Positions 5,401 through 6,691 of a stretch of DNA of 6,691 bases are shown in pieces; positions within the stretch are counted from its first letter, which is position 1, and every line of letters begins with the position of its first letter. Both the position numbers and the translations under genes were made by a program. The notes under the pieces were generated by a model. The model was not told where the DNA came from. It saw only the letters and a program-made list of their open reading frames with translations, and ran no database searches. Source of the stretch: CAYZXU01 sp964482535. Lineage in GTDB: Bacteria > Desulfobacterota > Desulfobacteria > Desulfobacterales > BuS5. The stretch lies in assembly GCA_964482535.1 (NCBI GenBank), contig CAYZXU010000126.1, positions 1 to 6,691 on the forward strand. The letters are read 5' to 3'.

Positions 5401-6691
5401 TCATTTTACAGCCCTGCTTCAAAGGCTGCGTTTGTCAGACGGGCTTGTCCCCTTTATCAGCCAGATGCCGCCGGAGGGCACCGCCAACTGGGAATCAGCG
5501 CATACCTTAGAGACACTGCCGGAAGCCGTGCACAGCAGTCAGCTTTCTGAAAGCAGCGTTTTAACTGCAATAGAAAACAAAATCAACGAGCTTTCAGGCG
5601 CAGACACTCTGCCTGTACTGCTGATAGGAAGCGCATGGGAATCGACAGGAGTATGGTCTGATTTATTAGCACGTTTTGGCGGAGCTGATTATACTCATTT
5701 TGATTTTCGTGAAACAGGCGTTGATCCTGATCAGATAGGTATTGGTTCAGCAGGAAACGCATCCTCCCGTTTTTTTGTCGGTGATATTTCTGTTTTTAAC
5801 ACAGCGCCCTCTCTTGATCTTTCAGAGAGATTTTTGCCTGTGGAGGGAGCCGATTATACAGAAAACAGCCAGGCAAAACAGGTTGTGCGTATGGTTGAAC
5901 GTATTAATGCGATCCACAGCAAAAAAGCTATAATAGTTGCCCATTCCCACAGCGGTCTCGCTGCGCTTGCTGCCGTGCAAAGAGAAAACAGCCTTGCCCA
6001 AAACGATAAAATGATTGGCGGTCTTGTTACAGTGGGAACGCCTCTTTTAAATACCCCGCTGGTCTGGGCGCCGGAAGAGGTTGTCATAACCGGAGACGAC
6101 GTTGAAGAGCTGCCCGGAGACCTTGATATTAAAGATGCCCTTTCCGAAGCATCTGCTTTTTTAGATCGTATCGGCATTGATCAGCTTTTAGGTTCAGCTG
6201 CTATAAAACAGGGGCTTTGTGATCTTTTCAATTCTTTGAATAATAACCTGAATCTGCCTGATGCAGTAGAAGGAGTATTTCCGGAACATGCATTTGACGG
6301 AATTGACAATCTTGATGTTTCAGTTCCTGCCCTGGCAATAGCAACACGTCTTCCGACTTTTGAGCCAAAAAATATTCTTTTAAACTGGCTGAAAAATCAT
6401 ATAACGGATCTTGGGACGGATGATCCTGAATATACCACTCCGACCCATGTGGGTTTTGGTATACGATATTCAGAAGAATTAAAGCAAAACGGCTTTTTAA
6501 TAAAACATCAGGTGAGGTTTGATGCGTGTCGTGTTCCATTAACTGAGGGAGAAACAGATATAAGCGATTATATTATACTGCCGCGGTTTTATGCAGGCGC
6601 CGAGCTGTCTAAGGAAAATGGATGGTTACTCGGCAGTCTTGGCAGTAATCCAAGGGTGCGCAGGGCAAATTTTGGCATAACTGCGGACAGT
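2456..6691 (+). CDS. Giant modular protein with C-terminal lipase-like alpha/beta-hydrolase domain (3'-truncated)
   Basis: One uninterrupted frame of 1412 codons runs from ATG 2456 to the window edge, so the C-terminus is missing. There is no signal peptide (start MGVKLSADAVDPNIIRIAQF). Residues 1-100 are partly helical. Beta-rich blocks of alternating hydrophobic/polar residues lie at about 106-203, 315-460 and 581-718, separated by helical linkers (about 205-300 and 460-570). The motif SGxG[TS]xx[ND]P[KW] appears at residues 306, 574 and 888, each time entering a beta segment. Residues 781-885 are dense in Pro, Phe, Trp and Asp, with repeated PD(L/W/F/M) steps. Helical sequence follows, then a divergent alpha/beta-hydrolase region from ~1052: strand LPVLLIGSAW, elbow AHSHSG with candidate nucleophile Ser1164, and TVGTP (1192-1196). 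This suggests esterase/lipase-like chemistry on an unknown substrate, or a degenerate fold used for binding. Cys pairs occur at 536/541 and 646/650. The family was not identified; large DUF6603-type proteins are one group to compare with. The frame is certain; the function is tentative. Confidence 0.9.
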   Translation, partial: MGVKLSADAVDPNIIRIAQFIGLLDNELGVRSAFLGNPLDEFKDSFLQHHDILLELLNDLFVSTDGQLQGIPGPDQGSTWYTIPGMDTDILYFTTNNYRSDVEEEHFVIGAGIKWGREEGSLNFDLWGNIPLIDINVTVGSIDMALGAENSPAQLAFKLTDDSGFGGDSGINFQGVKMSALIYTTNKKPDLSFKMLQLSINNADPEDMDLSQLADVDPEGWFNIIFSLISAKLAEAGAEMQRIGDHFFPILGLKGSGPLINWFDLPGQGTGIIKNWLKSLIENSTALNEWLQHWYELLGTGAGSVSGSGTRQDPKSISISASSGINLNLTVAYVQDAQGDYTFYPGIQLATDGVEIASGVKFNIQGVLELFAIPLGGLGTFKPIPKLDVHGRLYKDADYLIDTDFSSDASFSFFGDFKVKELRAGLALNGVNQIEPILELVDVRTDQGNWPVIDLSSGDEFIEGIADIANSIITQQLSNLLGAATDSSHPGKYIASLLGIIPPTSNDAPDPWPTALSVSAEKITQFLGNPLGAIGCYHARCIETEYNGAPLWRFLLDDLTALMRHQSVPVPTVSGNGSKENPWEVEIYSASEGRVYLQIFAQADEPAARTRLNASIVLSPESINLSADADLDIKIAINLLDIDMPCDDQCPGPVNAQWIGSVSVSTALTGKPKLEASTGTGIAFSLDSLELSFKWLQQGNDFNWSVNLNNFLASWTLDAAQSFSLPSISFGGGLDLNWDLSDLGGISLPDLSGLFKLCLGSWLVGRGGSFGFGLSGILGLFPSPNFQFPNLPGFPDLPDWNTGPFSFPIDWPSFEVPDWLAFFSNPWPGIWAHIKLLFSKPSWAFPTFRFLGGSLFGSLPDFSLPDLGWGSGGSISFPDMDSLPMEISGDGTWKNPWALKLKFDEIPPIELLFWLDPDGPPTGDWSNLIISLLPQEWSNIDNLIASETFSNADLAQLFVRLSELSPVLRRALAGIDGAKLGVHFTALLQRLRLSDGLVPFISQMPPEGTANWESAHTLETLPEAVHSSQLSESSVLTAIENKINELSGADTLPVLLIGSAWESTGVWSDLLARFGGADYTHFDFRETGVDPDQIGIGSAGNASSRFFVGDISVFNTAPSLDLSERFLPVEGADYTENSQAKQVVRMVERINAIHSKKAIIVAHSHSGLAALAAVQRENSLAQNDKMIGGLVTVGTPLLNTPLVWAPEEVVITGDDVEELPGDLDIKDALSEASAFLDRIGIDQLLGSAAIKQGLCDLFNSLNNNLNLPDAVEGVFPEHAFDGIDNLDVSVPALAIATRLPTFEPKNILLNWLKNHITDLGTDDPEYTTPTHVGFGIRYSEELKQNGFLIKHQVRFDACRVPLTEGETDISDYIILPRFYAGAELSKENGWLLGSLGSNPRVRRANFGITADS
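5609..6448 (+). other. Lipase-like alpha/beta-hydrolase domain within the giant ORF
   Basis: Residues ~1052-1331 of the giant protein show the element order of a serine lipase/esterase. A first hydrophobic strand and turn, LPVLLIGSAWESTGVWSDLL, corresponds to the usual PVVLVHG..S.W..L segment, but the canonical His-Gly of the oxyanion turn is replaced by Ile-Gly. A helix NSQAKQVVRMVERINAIHSK leads into strand KAIIVAHSHSGLAAL, whose Ser1164 (nt 5945-5947) sits at the nucleophile position with small residues at -2 (Ala) and +2 (Ser). GLVTVGTPLLNTP follows about 30 residues later, matching the common lipase segment T.GTPH.GS. SVPALAIATRL is a plausible late core strand, but no Asp follows directly. 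His1331 (PTHVGFG) is a candidate catalytic His. The fold assignment is reasonably supported; the acid residue and activity are not. Confidence 0.72.

Noticed and set aside
6228..6539. Minus-strand open frame of 103 codons opposite the hydrolase region, and similar ones at 5854-6177 and 3190-3429
   Set aside because: They lie wholly within the giant plus-strand frame, lie opposite or beside hydrolase motifs in two cases, and have no supporting context.

Overview
The window looks like bacterial chromosomal DNA with three protein-coding genes, all on the + strand. The only gene of recognised identity is the 3' part of groEL, whose sequence and GGM-rich tail are of the standard bacterial type. 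Moderate GC, AT-rich spacers, good Shine-Dalgarno sites and a very large uncharacterised gene would suit a Gram-negative, perhaps a member of the Desulfobacterota. That placement is an impression and rests on no decisive marker.

Layout: positions 2-1327 hold the C-terminal ~80% of groEL, which enters from upstream. A perfect hairpin plus T-tract (1359-1398) ends that transcript. A very AT-rich spacer of about 230 bp follows, holding two exact tandem copies of a 20-bp unit (1524-1563). Next comes an apparent two-gene operon: a 269-aa protein of unknown function (1627-2436) with a long hydrophobic/basic helical C-terminus, and, 19 bp after its stop, a giant open frame from ATG 2456 that runs without a stop to the window edge (1412 codons, incomplete).

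The giant protein is the main item of interest. It has no N-terminal signal peptide. Its first ~900 residues alternate beta-rich blocks with helical linkers. A short motif of the form SGxG[TS]xx[ND]P[KW] occurs three times (residues 306, 574 and 888), each time at the junction into a beta block, so the protein appears modular with ~270-315-residue spacing. Residues ~781-885 form a stretch rich in Pro, Phe, Trp and Asp. From about residue 1052 there is a recognisable but divergent alpha/beta-hydrolase (lipase-like) domain: a hydrophobic strand with a tight turn, a nucleophile elbow AHSHSG, and a TVGTP segment 31 residues later. More beta-rich sequence follows to the window edge.

How the two operon genes work together cannot be read from the sequence. 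Their spacing suggests co-expression; a helper, membrane-anchor or immunity role for the 269-aa protein, and an effector or lipid-acting role for the giant protein, are hypotheses only.
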